Shown here: piece by piece, positions 1-7,262 of the stretch
Position numbering within the stretch: the stretch's first letter is position 1
Layout of the letters: every line of letters begins with the position of its first letter
NCBI GenBank assembly: GCA_022545545.1
Contig: JACZQV010000004.1
Location: 1-38,299 of the forward strand
DNA: 38,299 nucleotides
Source of the DNA: Pseudomonadota bacterium
GTDB lineage: Bacteria; Pseudomonadota; Alphaproteobacteria; SMXQ01
Direction of reading: 5' to 3'
Notes under the pieces: model-generated
What the model was told of the DNA's origin: nothing
What the model saw: only the letters and a program-made list of their open reading frames with translations
Databases searched by the model: none
Program-made: the position numbers and the translations under genes

Positions 1-669
1 GACGTGCTCGATCACGCGCAAGGCCCACTGCGCCCCGAGCATGCACTGGGCTCCGTAGATGTGGTCCGACGACACGCCGGCAATTTCCGGCGGCGCCCAA
101 TCATCGACGGTGACCTCGTAAGCGCCGAAATGGCCCTTGGCGGCGCTGATCACGCCCTTGAACAGGGCGACCTCGGTGACGCTCGGCGGCAACACGTCAT
201 CGGCGCGCGCCAGCAGCACGGTCGCATCCAGGCGGCTCGACAGTTGCTTGGCCGCGTCGATGGCGCTCTCGCCGCGGCCGTAAACCAGCACCCTGCCTTC
301 GGAAACGAGGGCCGACGTGCGCGAGTCCGGGATATCCAACGCCGCCTCGGCGATCAGCGCCACGATTTTCGCCGTCGCCCCCTTGGCCTCCGCCGACCAG
401 CCCGCGCGCTCACGGATATTGGTGAAGGTGAGGTCCGTCTCGTGCGGGCCCTCCTCGACGGTCTCGGAAAAAAGCGGTGCCTCCTGGGTGCAGCAGACGA
501 TCAGGCGATCGCCTTTCGCCGCCGCATTCTCGAAATTGGCGATCTCGGCACGGCAGAGCTGCCTGTGGATATGGATGTCCTCGCCCAACGCCTTGGCCAA
601 CGCCTTGGCGTCCAGCGGCATGGTGCCTTCACAGTTGCAGACCAGGAGTTTCTTGCCTTGTTGTGCCAT
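1..669 (-). CDS. Fe-S (4Fe-4S ferredoxin-like) protein of FDH locus, N-terminal part
   Basis: The window edge cuts this gene; 223 codons are visible from an ATG at 669, reading leftwards without a stop. The N-terminus (MAQQGKKLLVCNCEGTMP) and the Cys-rich stretches LCRAE and IVCCTQEAP resemble the N-terminal half of the large cytosolic 4Fe-4S dicluster protein that sits divergently next to DUF3305/DUF3306 in alphaproteobacterial formate dehydrogenase loci. A second domain with LVYGRGESAIDAAKQL follows. The ferredoxin cluster motifs themselves would lie in the missing C-terminal part. A role in electron transfer or assembly for formate dehydrogenase is inferred from the neighbourhood. The family call is fairly firm, the biochemical role is not known. 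Confidence 0.75.
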   Translation of the reverse strand, partial: MAQQGKKLLVCNCEGTMPLDAKALAKALGEDIHIHRQLCRAEIANFENAAAKGDRLIVCCTQEAPLFSETVEEGPHETDLTFTNIRERAGWSAEAKGATAKIVALIAEAALDIPDSRTSALVSEGRVLVYGRGESAIDAAKQLSSRLDATVLLARADDVLPPSVTEVALFKGVISAAKGHFGAYEVTVDDWAPPEIAGVSSDHIYGAQCMLGAQWALRVIEHV

Positions 670-713
670 GGTTACGGTTGCGAATGCTCCCTTCACCCCT
701 TATCCGAAATTTT

Positions 714-752
714 GAACGTTGCCGGACTGGAACGTTGCCAGACTAGTTGCCA
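714..752. repeat. Tandem 16-bp repeats, possible regulator site
   Basis: GAACGTTGCCGGACT (714-728) is repeated 16 bases later as GAACGTTGCCAGACT (730-744), and GTTGCCA recurs at 746-752. The spacing places the copies about 1.5 helical turns apart, upstream of the leftward Fe-S gene. A binding site for a regulator of the divergent promoters is an inference; no known box was recognised. Confidence 0.45.
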
Positions 753-813
753 AAGTATAGGTGGAGCCCCTGGTGCTTTCCATCCCAAAGTGCTCGTTGT
801 TCTATCACCAAAA

Positions 814-843
814 TTACCTTTTGTTGTCATATTATCTTATAAT
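814..843 (+). promoter_or_regulatory. Possible sigma-70 promoter for the FDH operon
   Basis: A perfect -10 hexamer TATAAT lies at 838-843. The hexamer 18 bases upstream (TTACCT, 814-819) is a weak -35; TTGTTG at 821-826 is too close. It sits about 135 bases before the DUF3305 start. An activator-dependent promoter would fit the weak -35. Confidence 0.35.
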
Positions 844-979
844 AACCGAGATTGGCATGCCGGCTGTCGCGGCGCCGACCATGCCCGCCCGCGCCCGTTG
901 CGCTCACCCGGCGGTAACGGCTGAGATCGGCCTTACTTTGGAGATCGTGGCGTTCGGCGTCAACCGATGAGGGATAACG

Positions 980-1489
980 GTGGTCACTGAGTCCATGGCC
1001 TTAGGGATCGTGCTCGAGCGGCGCGAGATCGACCATCCGTGGGAGTCCCATAGCTGGAACGCGGTGGCGGTGATCCCGGGCGCGGCCGAAGGGGACGAAT
1101 GGCGGGTCCTGGCCGAGGAGCCGGGGCTGGTGCGCTATCACGCCGGCACGCTGACCCTGGAAATCCACCACAAGGAAACCGAGGGCTACCGCTTAAACTT
1201 GACGACCGAGCTGCCAAAGGTTTACATCGTGTTGCGCTACGACGATGGGAACGAGGCCGGCATCGTTCCGTTTTTGGCCACGGTGTGCCCATACGAGGCG
1301 CAGAATTACCTCGACGGCGACGAGGACCTGGTCGAGGCGGCGCCGATGCCCGATGTGGTGGCGGCGTGGCTAACGGACTTCGTCGCCAAACACCACGTCG
1401 ATGAGCCGTTTTACAAGCGCAAACGCAAGCCCCACGATCCGCGCAAGGGGCCGCCGGAACGGCCTCGCCGCCGGTCCGAGGAGGGATGA
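980..1489 (+). CDS. DUF3305 domain protein, FDH-associated
   Basis: A protein of 169 residues from a GTG start preceded by GAGGG at 969-973 with a 6-base gap; an ATG at 995 is the alternative. The core (GIVLERREIDHPWESHSWNAV, shown here only by its W-E-S-W spacing, and the later PEAQ-like PYEAQNYLDG) matches the DUF3305 family. This family is found almost only beside DUF3306 in formate dehydrogenase loci. The C-terminus is basic and probably disordered (KRKRKPHDPRKGPPERPRRR). Its stop overlaps the DUF3306 start in an ATGA, so the two are probably translationally coupled. Function is unknown; a role in assembling or delivering the dehydrogenase is inferred. Confidence 0.85.
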   Translation: MVTESMALGIVLERREIDHPWESHSWNAVAVIPGAAEGDEWRVLAEEPGLVRYHAGTLTLEIHHKETEGYRLNLTTELPKVYIVLRYDDGNEAGIVPFLATVCPYEAQNYLDGDEDLVEAAPMPDVVAAWLTDFVAKHHVDEPFYKRKRKPHDPRKGPPERPRRRSEEG

Positions 1490-2082
1490 TGGCGCGCACT
1501 GACGAAAGATTCATCGGGCGCTGGTCGCGTCTTAAACAGAAGCGCCGCCGGCGCGAGCCCGGGCCCGGCGATGTTCCCAAGGATGAGAGCGCCAGGCCCG
1601 AGCCGGCAGATGCGCAACCCGCGACCGGCGAAGAAGAGACCGCGGCCCTGGATTTGCCGGACATCGAGACGCTCGACAAGGACTCCGACTTCACCGTGTT
1701 CATGAAGGAAGGGGTGCCGGAGGAGTTGAAGAAGCTTGCCTTGCGCAAGCTGTGGCGGAGCGATCCGGTCTTCGCCGTCATCGACGGCCTCGACGATTAC
1801 GATGAAGACTACCGTACCGCCTTTGTCGTCGCCGAAAATCTCGCGAAAAGACTCAAAAAGTCCGGCAAGGATGCGGCCGATCACGGCGCCGAGACCGCAG
1901 CGGAAGGAGATGAAGGGCCGACAAAAGAAGACGGGGAAGCGCCGGCGCGGCTTGGCGCGGACAGCGGACGGGAGACTGGGGCCGGCGATGACGCCAAGGC
2001 CGGCGAGCGGGCAGGCGATGACGCCAAGGCCGGCGAGCGGGCCGGCGAACCGGAAGACGATGACGCTAAGCAGAGCGGCTGA
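1486..2082 (+). CDS. DUF3306 domain protein, FDH-associated
   Basis: A 198-residue protein whose start overlaps the DUF3305 stop by 4 bases. The family hallmarks are visible: FIGRWSRLK near residues 9-17, and the conserved block around residues 57-109 with LDKDSDFTVFMKEGVPEELK, then ALRKLWRSDPVF and DGLDDYDEDYR. The tail after residue 120 is low-complexity, acidic and repetitive (AGDDAKAGER twice) and is likely disordered. DUF3306 partners DUF3305 in periplasmic formate dehydrogenase loci; its function has not been worked out. The ATGATG at the start gives two adjacent possible initiators. Confidence 0.85.
   Translation: MMARTDERFIGRWSRLKQKRRRREPGPGDVPKDESARPEPADAQPATGEEETAALDLPDIETLDKDSDFTVFMKEGVPEELKKLALRKLWRSDPVFAVIDGLDDYDEDYRTAFVVAENLAKRLKKSGKDAADHGAETAAEGDEGPTKEDGEAPARLGADSGRETGAGDDAKAGERAGDDAKAGERAGEPEDDDAKQSG
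1984..2043 (+). repeat. Two 30-bp tandem repeats in the DUF3306 tail
   Basis: A 30-base unit starting GGCGATGACGCCAAGGCCGG occurs at 1984-2013 and again at 2014-2043, differing only at the final base. It encodes the repeated GDDAKAGERA segment in the disordered tail. It keeps frame, so it lengthens the tail in 10-residue steps. Confidence 0.8.
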
Positions 2083-2387
2083 CCGGCCGCTTGCGCCGCC
2101 ACCGCCCGCCTCTTTCCGACCGGACCCCAAACCACGGCGGAACACCCTCGGGCAAGCCTGCCTGAGGCGTGTCTAATGAGGTCACCTAACCATAAATACA
2201 ATGAGAGTATGCGTGAAAATTTTTGATCATCTTTTCTTTGACAAGAGGCCGGCGTTGGTCCAGACTTACGGCTAGGTTCTTGGGCTCAAGCCACCGGTGA
2301 GAGTGGCGTGACAGAAAAAGCGCTTTCGCGCGACGGGGAGGCCAAGCCATCACGGAAAATTCGCCGAGCGAAGTTGCCGCCGAAGAT
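2083..2387. other. Intergenic region before the chaperone gene
   Basis: About 300 bases between DUF3306 and the first ATG of the chaperone. The central part (2185-2245) is AT-rich and contains TTGACA at 2238-2243, but no convincing -10 at 16-18 bases, so a promoter is only possible. The last part includes a strong Shine-Dalgarno sequence and probably the first codons of the chaperone (see 2335-2351). Confidence 0.5.
2335..2351 (+). promoter_or_regulatory. Strong ribosome binding site in front of an ATC codon
   Basis: GGGGAGG (2335-2341) is followed after 7 bases by ATC (2349-2351), which is in frame with the chaperone. Reading from it gives (M)TENSPSEVAAEDMLRAN. The first ATG at 2388 has no Shine-Dalgarno sequence. 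Either initiation occurs at ATC, or the base call here hides an ATG. Confidence 0.5.
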
Positions 2388-2951
2388 ATGCTTCGGGCCA
2401 ACACCTATATGCTGTTGGCGTCGCTGCTTCGCGCGCCGCCGGACGCGGAGACGCTTGCCGGCGTCGGCGCGCTCGAGGCCGGCGAAGGCGAGATGGGCGG
2501 GGCGTTGGCCCGGCTCGCGTCCGCCGCACGCGACAGCACGCCGGAAGCCGTCGATGACGAGTTCCACGATATCTTCGTCGGTGTCGGGGAAGCGGAGCTG
2601 AACCCTTACGCGTCCTACTATTTGACCGGGTTGTTTTACGAGAAACCCCTGGCCAAGGTTCGTTTGGAGATGGCCGAACTCGGCATCGCCGGAAGCGACG
2701 ATTCTTCGGAGCCGGAGGACCATATCGTGGCCCTTTTCGAAATGATGTGCGGGTTGATTACCGGCGCCTTCGGGAAGCCGGTCGACCTGGCCCGGCAGCA
2801 GGCGTTCTTCGACACCCACATCGCGCCATGGGCCGAGCGCTTTTTCGAGGATCTGGAAGCGGTGGAGAGCGCCAGCTTCTACAAACCGGTGGGGACGATC
2901 GGCAAGCTGTTCTTGCGGATCGAGTCCCAGGCGTTTGAGATGGCGGCCTAG
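2388..2951 (+). CDS. TorD/DmsD-family molecular chaperone for formate dehydrogenase
   Basis: An all-helical, roughly 187-residue protein (200 if translation starts at ATC 2349) of the TorD family. These cytosolic chaperones bind the Tat signal and apo-form of molybdoenzymes, help cofactor insertion and prevent premature export. Visible family features are LRANTYMLLASLLRAPPD at the start, the DDEFHDIFVGVG and LNPYASYYLTGLFYEKPLA block (residues 45-80, the usual Y-x-S-x-Y-x-T/L-G signature region), and EPEDHIVALFEMM (the conserved E-x-D-H motif). It lies directly upstream of the Tat-signal proteins it would serve. The start codon is uncertain. Confidence 0.85.
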   Translation: MLRANTYMLLASLLRAPPDAETLAGVGALEAGEGEMGGALARLASAARDSTPEAVDDEFHDIFVGVGEAELNPYASYYLTGLFYEKPLAKVRLEMAELGIAGSDDSSEPEDHIVALFEMMCGLITGAFGKPVDLARQQAFFDTHIAPWAERFFEDLEAVESASFYKPVGTIGKLFLRIESQAFEMAA

Positions 2952-3023
2952 CGCCGGCAAAGGGCGGAGCCCCCTAGGCAGACTTTTTTGGCACCAACAC
3001 ATGCCGCATGAAAGGGTAAGACC

Positions 3024-3230
3024 ATGAGTAAAAATGAAACACTGAAATCGCCGGGACGCCGGGCCTTTTTCAAGAAGGCCGGTGTCGGTGCCGGCGCGGC
3101 CGGTGTGGTCGCGGCGGGTCTTTCCGGTAATTCGGCGAAGGCCGAGGTCAAACCCGGCAAGGGCTTCAAGAAGAGCGCTTACCAGGAAACGGAGCACGTT
3201 AAGAAGTATTACGAATTGGCGCGGTTCTAA
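3024..3230 (+). CDS. Small Tat-signal protein of formate dehydrogenase locus
   Basis: A 68-residue protein made of a twin-arginine signal (SPGRRAFFKKAGVGAGAAGV, residues 9-28) and a short mature region of about 30 residues with KSAYQETEHVKKYYELARF. It fits the family called formate dehydrogenase region TAT target (TIGR02811 type), a near-constant neighbour of the FDH catalytic gene. The mature part is too short for an enzyme. It could be a small subunit or a maturation aid; no function is proven. It lies 48 bases before the catalytic gene, in the same operon. Confidence 0.8.
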   Translation: MSKNETLKSPGRRAFFKKAGVGAGAAGVVAAGLSGNSAKAEVKPGKGFKKSAYQETEHVKKYYELARF

Positions 3231-3278
3231 GGGACCGTCGGCGCCAATCGGAGCCTTAACAAAGCTAGGAGACAGGCA

Positions 3279-6152
3279 ATGCTTAGAAAGAAGACCAACG
3301 GGGTAGCGAATGGCCCTCGTTTGTCTCATGCGCTGGCCGGCGTAGTCGGCCGCGCCGTCGATCGCCGCGGCTTTCTGATCGGTTCGGGACTTGCCGCCGG
3401 CGGGTTTGCCGCGGCCTCGACGATGCAATTCGGGATGGTCAAAATGGCCGATGCCCAGGTGACGGGGCCTAGTGGCAAAATTAAAATTGTCAGATCGGTC
3501 TGCACCCACTGCGCCGTCGGCTGCACGGTGGAGGCCGAGGTGCAAGGCGGCGTCTGGATCGGCCAGGAGCCAGGATTCGACAGTCCCCTCAACAATGGCA
3601 CCCATTGCGCCAAGGGGGCGTCGGTCCGCGACGACACCCATGGCGCCCGGCGGCTGAGGTACCCGATGAAGCTGGAGGGCGGAAAGTGGAAGCGGCTCTC
3701 CTGGGATCAGGCCATCGACGAGATCGGCGACAAGCTCTTGGCGATTCGCAAGAAGGCCGGACCGGATTCGGTCTATTGGATGGGCTCGGCCAAGGTGAGC
3801 AACGAGAACGCGTATTTGCAGCGTAAGTTCGCCGCCTTCTGGGGCACCAATAACATCGATCACCAGGCGCGCATCTGCCACTCGACCACGGTCGCGGGCG
3901 TTGCCAACACCTGGGGCTACGGCGCCATGACCAACTCCATGCCGGACATCCGCAATGCGCGTGCGATCTACCTGATCGGCAGTAACGCGGCGGAAGGGCA
4001 CCCGGTGGCCTGCCAGCACATCCTCAGGGCGAAGGAGCAGAACAACGCGCCGCTGATCGTCATCGACCCGCGCTTCACCCGCACGGCGGCCCATGCCGAC
4101 GAATTCGTCCGCATGCGGTCCGGGTCCGACATGGCGGTGATCTGGGGCACTCTCTGGCACATTTTCGAGAACGGCTGGGAGGACAAGGAATACATCCGCC
4201 GGCGCACCTGGGGAATGGACCAGATCAGGGCCGAGGTCAAGAAATGGAACCCGAAGGAGGTCGAGCGGGTTTCCGGCGTACCGGGCGCCCAGTTGAGGCG
4301 CGTGGCGCGGCTCATGGCCAACAACCGTCCGGGGACGGTGATCTGGGCCATGGGCATCACCCAGCACACCATCGGCAACAACAACACCCGGGCGCTCTGC
4401 ATCCTGCAGCTCGCCTTGGGCAACATGGGCGTCGCCGGCGGCGGATGCAACATCTTCCGCGGCCACGACAACGTCCAGGGCGCCACCGACTTTGGCGTGC
4501 TGTGCCATACGCTTCCGGGGTACTACGGCCTGAAGACCGGCTCGTGGAAGCATTGGGCGCGGGTATGGGATGTCGATTACGACTACCTGCTCAAGCGTTT
4601 CGCGTCCAAGAAGCTGATGCAATCCGCGGGGATGCCGGTTTCGCGCTGGATCGACGGCGTGCTGATTCCGAAGGATCAGTTGGATCAGCCGGAACAAGTC
4701 AAGGCGCTGGTCTACTGGGGCCATTCGGCCAACTCCCAGACCCGACTGCCGGAGATGAGAAAGGCTTTCGACAAGCTGGATCTCTTGGTCAATATCGATC
4801 CGATTCCGGGCATCGCTTCGGTTTTGCACGACCGCACGGACGGCGTCTACTTGCTGCCGGCCTCCACGCAGTGGGAGCAATACGGTTCGGTGACGTGTTC
4901 GAACCGGAACCTCCAGTGGCGTGACAAGGTGAGCGAGCCGATCTTCGAATCGAAGCCCGATCACGTCATCGCGTACCTGTTGGCCAAGAAGTTCGGCTTC
5001 GCCAAGGAGATGTTCAAGAACATCAAGGTCAACGGCAACGAGCCGTTGATCGAGGACATCACCCGCGAGTGGAATCGCGGCATGTGGACCATCGGCTACA
5101 CCGGCCAGTCGCCGGAGCGGCTGAAGATGCACATGAAGTACCAGCACACCTTCGACAAGACGACGCTGAAGGCCGTGGGCGGTCCCGCGGATGGCGAGAC
5201 CTACGGTCTGCCGTGGCCGTGCTGGGGCACGCCCGAGATGAAGCACCCGGGCACCCACATCCTCTACGACACCTCGAAACCGGTGGCGGAAGGCGGTCTG
5301 ACCTTCCGGGCCCGCTTCGGGGTGCAGAGGAACGGGGAGAACCTGCTTGCCGAGGGCTCGTACTCGGTGGGCTCGGAGATCAAGGACGGTTACCCCGAGT
5401 TCTCCATGGCCGTGCTCAAGAAGCTCGGCTGGGACAAGGACCTCACCGCGAAGGAACGGGCGACCATCGCCAAGATCGCCGGCGACAAGACCAACTGGAA
5501 GACCGACCTTTCGGGCGGCATCCAGCGGGTGGCGATCAAGCATGGCTGCTCGCCCTTCGGCAACGCCAAGGCGCGGTGCGTGGTGTGGAACTTCCCGGAT
5601 CCGGTGCCGATCCACCGCGAGCCGTTGTATACGCCGAGGCGGGATCTGGTCGCCGACTACCCGACCTATCCGGATACCCGGCGCTATCGTACGCCGACCT
5701 ACTACAAGTCGATCCAGGATAAGGATGTCTCCAAGGACTATCCGCTGATCATGACGTCCGGGCGGATAACGGAGTACGAGGGCGGCGGCGACTTGACTCG
5801 GGCCAACCCGTGGCTCGCCGAACTCCAGCAGGAAATGTACTGCGAGGTCAACACCTATGACGCCAACAACGCGGGCATCCGCAACGGCGGCGACATGTGG
5901 GTCGAGGGTCCGGAGGGCGGCCGCATCAAGGTCAAGGCCATGGTCACCGATCGCGTGGGCCGCGGCGTCGTCTGGCTGCCGTTGAGCTTCGCGGGAGTCT
6001 GGGAAGGCAAGAGCCTGAGGGACAAGTACCCGTCGGGGGCCGATCCCTACGTCATGGGGGAATCCGCCAACGCCGTGTTCACCTACGGCTATGACTCGGT
6101 CACTCAGATGCAGGAAACCAAGTGCAGTCTCTGTCGCATCAAGGCAGCGTAA
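3279..6152 (+). CDS. fdhA: Formate dehydrogenase catalytic (alpha) subunit, Mo/W-bisMGD, Tat-exported
   Basis: A 957-residue enzyme that oxidises formate to CO2. A Tat signal with RRGFLIGSGLAAGG sits at residues 29-42. The N-terminal [4Fe-4S] site is C75-x2-C78-x3-C82-x27-C110. The metal ligand is Cys200, followed by His201 (HQARICHSTTV), the position that holds selenocysteine in E. coli FDH-N, so this is a Cys-type enzyme. The molybdopterin domains and the C-terminal molydopterin-binding domain (GGGDLTRANPWLAEL, near residues 831-845) follow. Length and layout fit the FDH3-type exported enzymes. The ATG is preceded by AGGAG at a 7-base gap. The beta subunit starts 12 bases downstream. Confidence 0.95.
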   Translation: MLRKKTNGVANGPRLSHALAGVVGRAVDRRGFLIGSGLAAGGFAAASTMQFGMVKMADAQVTGPSGKIKIVRSVCTHCAVGCTVEAEVQGGVWIGQEPGFDSPLNNGTHCAKGASVRDDTHGARRLRYPMKLEGGKWKRLSWDQAIDEIGDKLLAIRKKAGPDSVYWMGSAKVSNENAYLQRKFAAFWGTNNIDHQARICHSTTVAGVANTWGYGAMTNSMPDIRNARAIYLIGSNAAEGHPVACQHILRAKEQNNAPLIVIDPRFTRTAAHADEFVRMRSGSDMAVIWGTLWHIFENGWEDKEYIRRRTWGMDQIRAEVKKWNPKEVERVSGVPGAQLRRVARLMANNRPGTVIWAMGITQHTIGNNNTRALCILQLALGNMGVAGGGCNIFRGHDNVQGATDFGVLCHTLPGYYGLKTGSWKHWARVWDVDYDYLLKRFASKKLMQSAGMPVSRWIDGVLIPKDQLDQPEQVKALVYWGHSANSQTRLPEMRKAFDKLDLLVNIDPIPGIASVLHDRTDGVYLLPASTQWEQYGSVTCSNRNLQWRDKVSEPIFESKPDHVIAYLLAKKFGFAKEMFKNIKVNGNEPLIEDITREWNRGMWTIGYTGQSPERLKMHMKYQHTFDKTTLKAVGGPADGETYGLPWPCWGTPEMKHPGTHILYDTSKPVAEGGLTFRARFGVQRNGENLLAEGSYSVGSEIKDGYPEFSMAVLKKLGWDKDLTAKERATIAKIAGDKTNWKTDLSGGIQRVAIKHGCSPFGNAKARCVVWNFPDPVPIHREPLYTPRRDLVADYPTYPDTRRYRTPTYYKSIQDKDVSKDYPLIMTSGRITEYEGGGDLTRANPWLAELQQEMYCEVNTYDANNAGIRNGGDMWVEGPEGGRIKVKAMVTDRVGRGVVWLPLSFAGVWEGKSLRDKYPSGADPYVMGESANAVFTYGYDSVTQMQETKCSLCRIKAA

Positions 6153-6164
6153 GGAGGATCTATC

Positions 6165-6764
6165 ATGGCAAGAATGAAATTCCTGTGTGACGCCGAGCGC
6201 TGCATCGAGTGCAACGCGTGCACCGTGGCGTGCAAGAACGAGCACGAGGTTCCGTGGGGGATCACCCGCCGTCGGGTAGTTACGATTAACGACGGCAGAC
6301 CCGGGGAACGGTCGATCTCGGTCGCCTGCATGCATTGCTCGGACGCGCCGTGCATCGCGGTGTGCCCGGTGGACTGCATCTACCAGACCGAAGACGGTGT
6401 GGTGCTGCATTCCAAGGACCTCTGTATCGGCTGCGGCTACTGCTTCTACGCCTGCCCATTCGGCGCGCCGCAGTATCCGCAGGCGGGCAATTACGGCAGC
6501 CGCGGCAAGATGGACAAGTGCACCTTCTGCAACGGCGGTCCGGAGGAGGACCACTCGGACGCCGAGTTCCAGAAGTATGGCCGCAACCGTCTGGCCGAAG
6601 GCAAGCTGCCGCTGTGCGCGGAGATGTGCTCGACCAAGGCGTTACTCGCCGGCGACGGCGAGAAGGTGTCCGACATTTACCGCGAGCGCGTGGTCGCCCG
6701 CGGCTTCGGTTCGGGCGCCTGGGGTTGGGGCACCGCTTACCAGATCAAGGGCGGAAGAATCTAA
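6165..6764 (+). CDS. fdh3B: Formate dehydrogenase beta subunit, four [4Fe-4S] clusters
   Basis: A 199-residue polyferredoxin that carries electrons from the catalytic subunit to the cytochrome b. Cysteine groups at residues 8-23 (CDAERCIECNACTVAC), 55-67, 87-97 (CIGCGYCFYAC) and 119-122 with a later CAEMC give four cluster sites. It has no signal of its own and no membrane helix, so it probably crosses the membrane with the Tat-signalled alpha subunit. A canonical AAGGAGG precedes the ATG. Length matches the FDH3 beta family, which is shorter than E. coli FdnH because it lacks the C-terminal anchor helix. Confidence 0.95.
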   Translation: MARMKFLCDAERCIECNACTVACKNEHEVPWGITRRRVVTINDGRPGERSISVACMHCSDAPCIAVCPVDCIYQTEDGVVLHSKDLCIGCGYCFYACPFGAPQYPQAGNYGSRGKMDKCTFCNGGPEEDHSDAEFQKYGRNRLAEGKLPLCAEMCSTKALLAGDGEKVSDIYRERVVARGFGSGAWGWGTAYQIKGGRI

Positions 6765-6788
6765 AGCCCTGGCGCTGGCAAATTTCGA

Positions 6789-6820
6789 GGGGGGGCGGCC
6801 CAAATGTACGCCGCCTCCCC
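6789..6820 (+). terminator. GC-rich hairpin after fdh3B (attenuator or partial terminator)
   Basis: Left arm GGGGGGGCGGC (6789-6799) pairs with GCCGCCTCCCC (6810-6820) through 11 pairs including one G-U, around a 10-base loop. The following TTGTCATTT is only weakly T-rich. Because FDH genes continue downstream, it may protect the upstream mRNA or lower downstream expression rather than end transcription. Confidence 0.45.
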
Positions 6821-6933
6821 TTGTCATTTGGAGGACGCGTCGGTGGCGGAACCCGAGAGAGGCCTTGCGCCGAGGTCCGCCGTGGGCGCATGATCCGAAA
6901 GTTGATCGAACAGCCTGCGGTCGGGATTTGCTC

Positions 6934-7245
6934 ATGAAAACCGGAAAGCTCATCATTACGCTCGCTTGTCTAGTGGCGGTCGGCGCTTCGCTCGGCGCCT
7001 GCCGCGAGGACGAGCAGGGTCGCGTACTCCTTTACGATAAGGGCGTTTACCTGGGTAAGCCCGATACGCCGGTTTCCAAGCAGGCGCGCCGCGCCCTTTT
7101 GATACGAATTCAGCGCCAGAACGAACTCACCGGGCCACAAGGCGGCGGCGGACCGGGTTCGGGGACACCGCCGGACGTGCGCCCACCGGCGTCGACGCCC
7201 CTCGATGCCCTGCGTGAACGCGCGCGTCGACAGAGCGGCAACTGA
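6934..7245 (+). CDS. Small lipoprotein of the formate dehydrogenase locus
   Basis: A 103-residue protein with a lipoprotein signal ending in the lipobox LGAC, with the lipidated residue Cys23. The mature part has RVLLYDKGVYLGKPDTPVSK followed by RRALLIRIQRQ, then a Gly/Pro-rich linker (GPQGGGGPGSGTPPDVRPP) and a short basic tail. Small proteins with a similar L-x-Y-x-K-G-x-Y-x-G-x-P-D-T-P core are found beside the gamma subunit in other FDH operons, as far as I recall; their function is unknown. The ATG at 6934 was chosen because it gives a complete signal peptide. It lies 17 bases before the gamma gene. Confidence 0.7.
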   Translation: MKTGKLIITLACLVAVGASLGACREDEQGRVLLYDKGVYLGKPDTPVSKQARRALLIRIQRQNELTGPQGGGGPGSGTPPDVRPPASTPLDALRERARRQSGN

Positions 7246-7262
7246 ATTAACGGGGAACGGTC

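Larger units (their letters stand above)
670..979. other. Divergent intergenic region between Fe-S protein and FDH operon
   Basis: About 310 bases separate the two divergent start codons. It is clearly more AT-rich than its flanks between roughly 780 and 850. It holds a short tandem repeat next to the Fe-S gene (714-752) and a TATAAT hexamer pointing toward the FDH operon (838-843). No gene is supported here. Confidence 0.6.

Noticed and set aside
4-924. A 306-codon plus-strand frame at the left edge
   Set aside because: It runs antisense to the Fe-S protein, whose N-terminus and Cys motifs are recognisable on the minus strand.
2238-2243. TTGACA as a -35 of a promoter for the chaperone gene
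   Set aside because: No acceptable -10 lies 16-18 bases downstream; CAGACT and TAGGTT are poor or badly spaced.
2308-2601. A GTG-started frame MTEKALSRDGEAKP over the start of the chaperone gene, suggesting a frameshift
   Set aside because: Only 14 codons before the switch point look reasonable, and the strong GGGGAGG site fits initiation at 2349 better than a frameshift. It remains a second explanation for the odd start.
2286-6554. A 1422-codon open frame on the minus strand opposite the TorD, Tat protein and FDH genes
   Set aside because: It is the antisense shadow of the high-GC codon pattern of fdhA and its neighbours; the plus-strand genes have clear domains and ribosome sites, and the minus product is Arg/His/Ala-rich with no motif.
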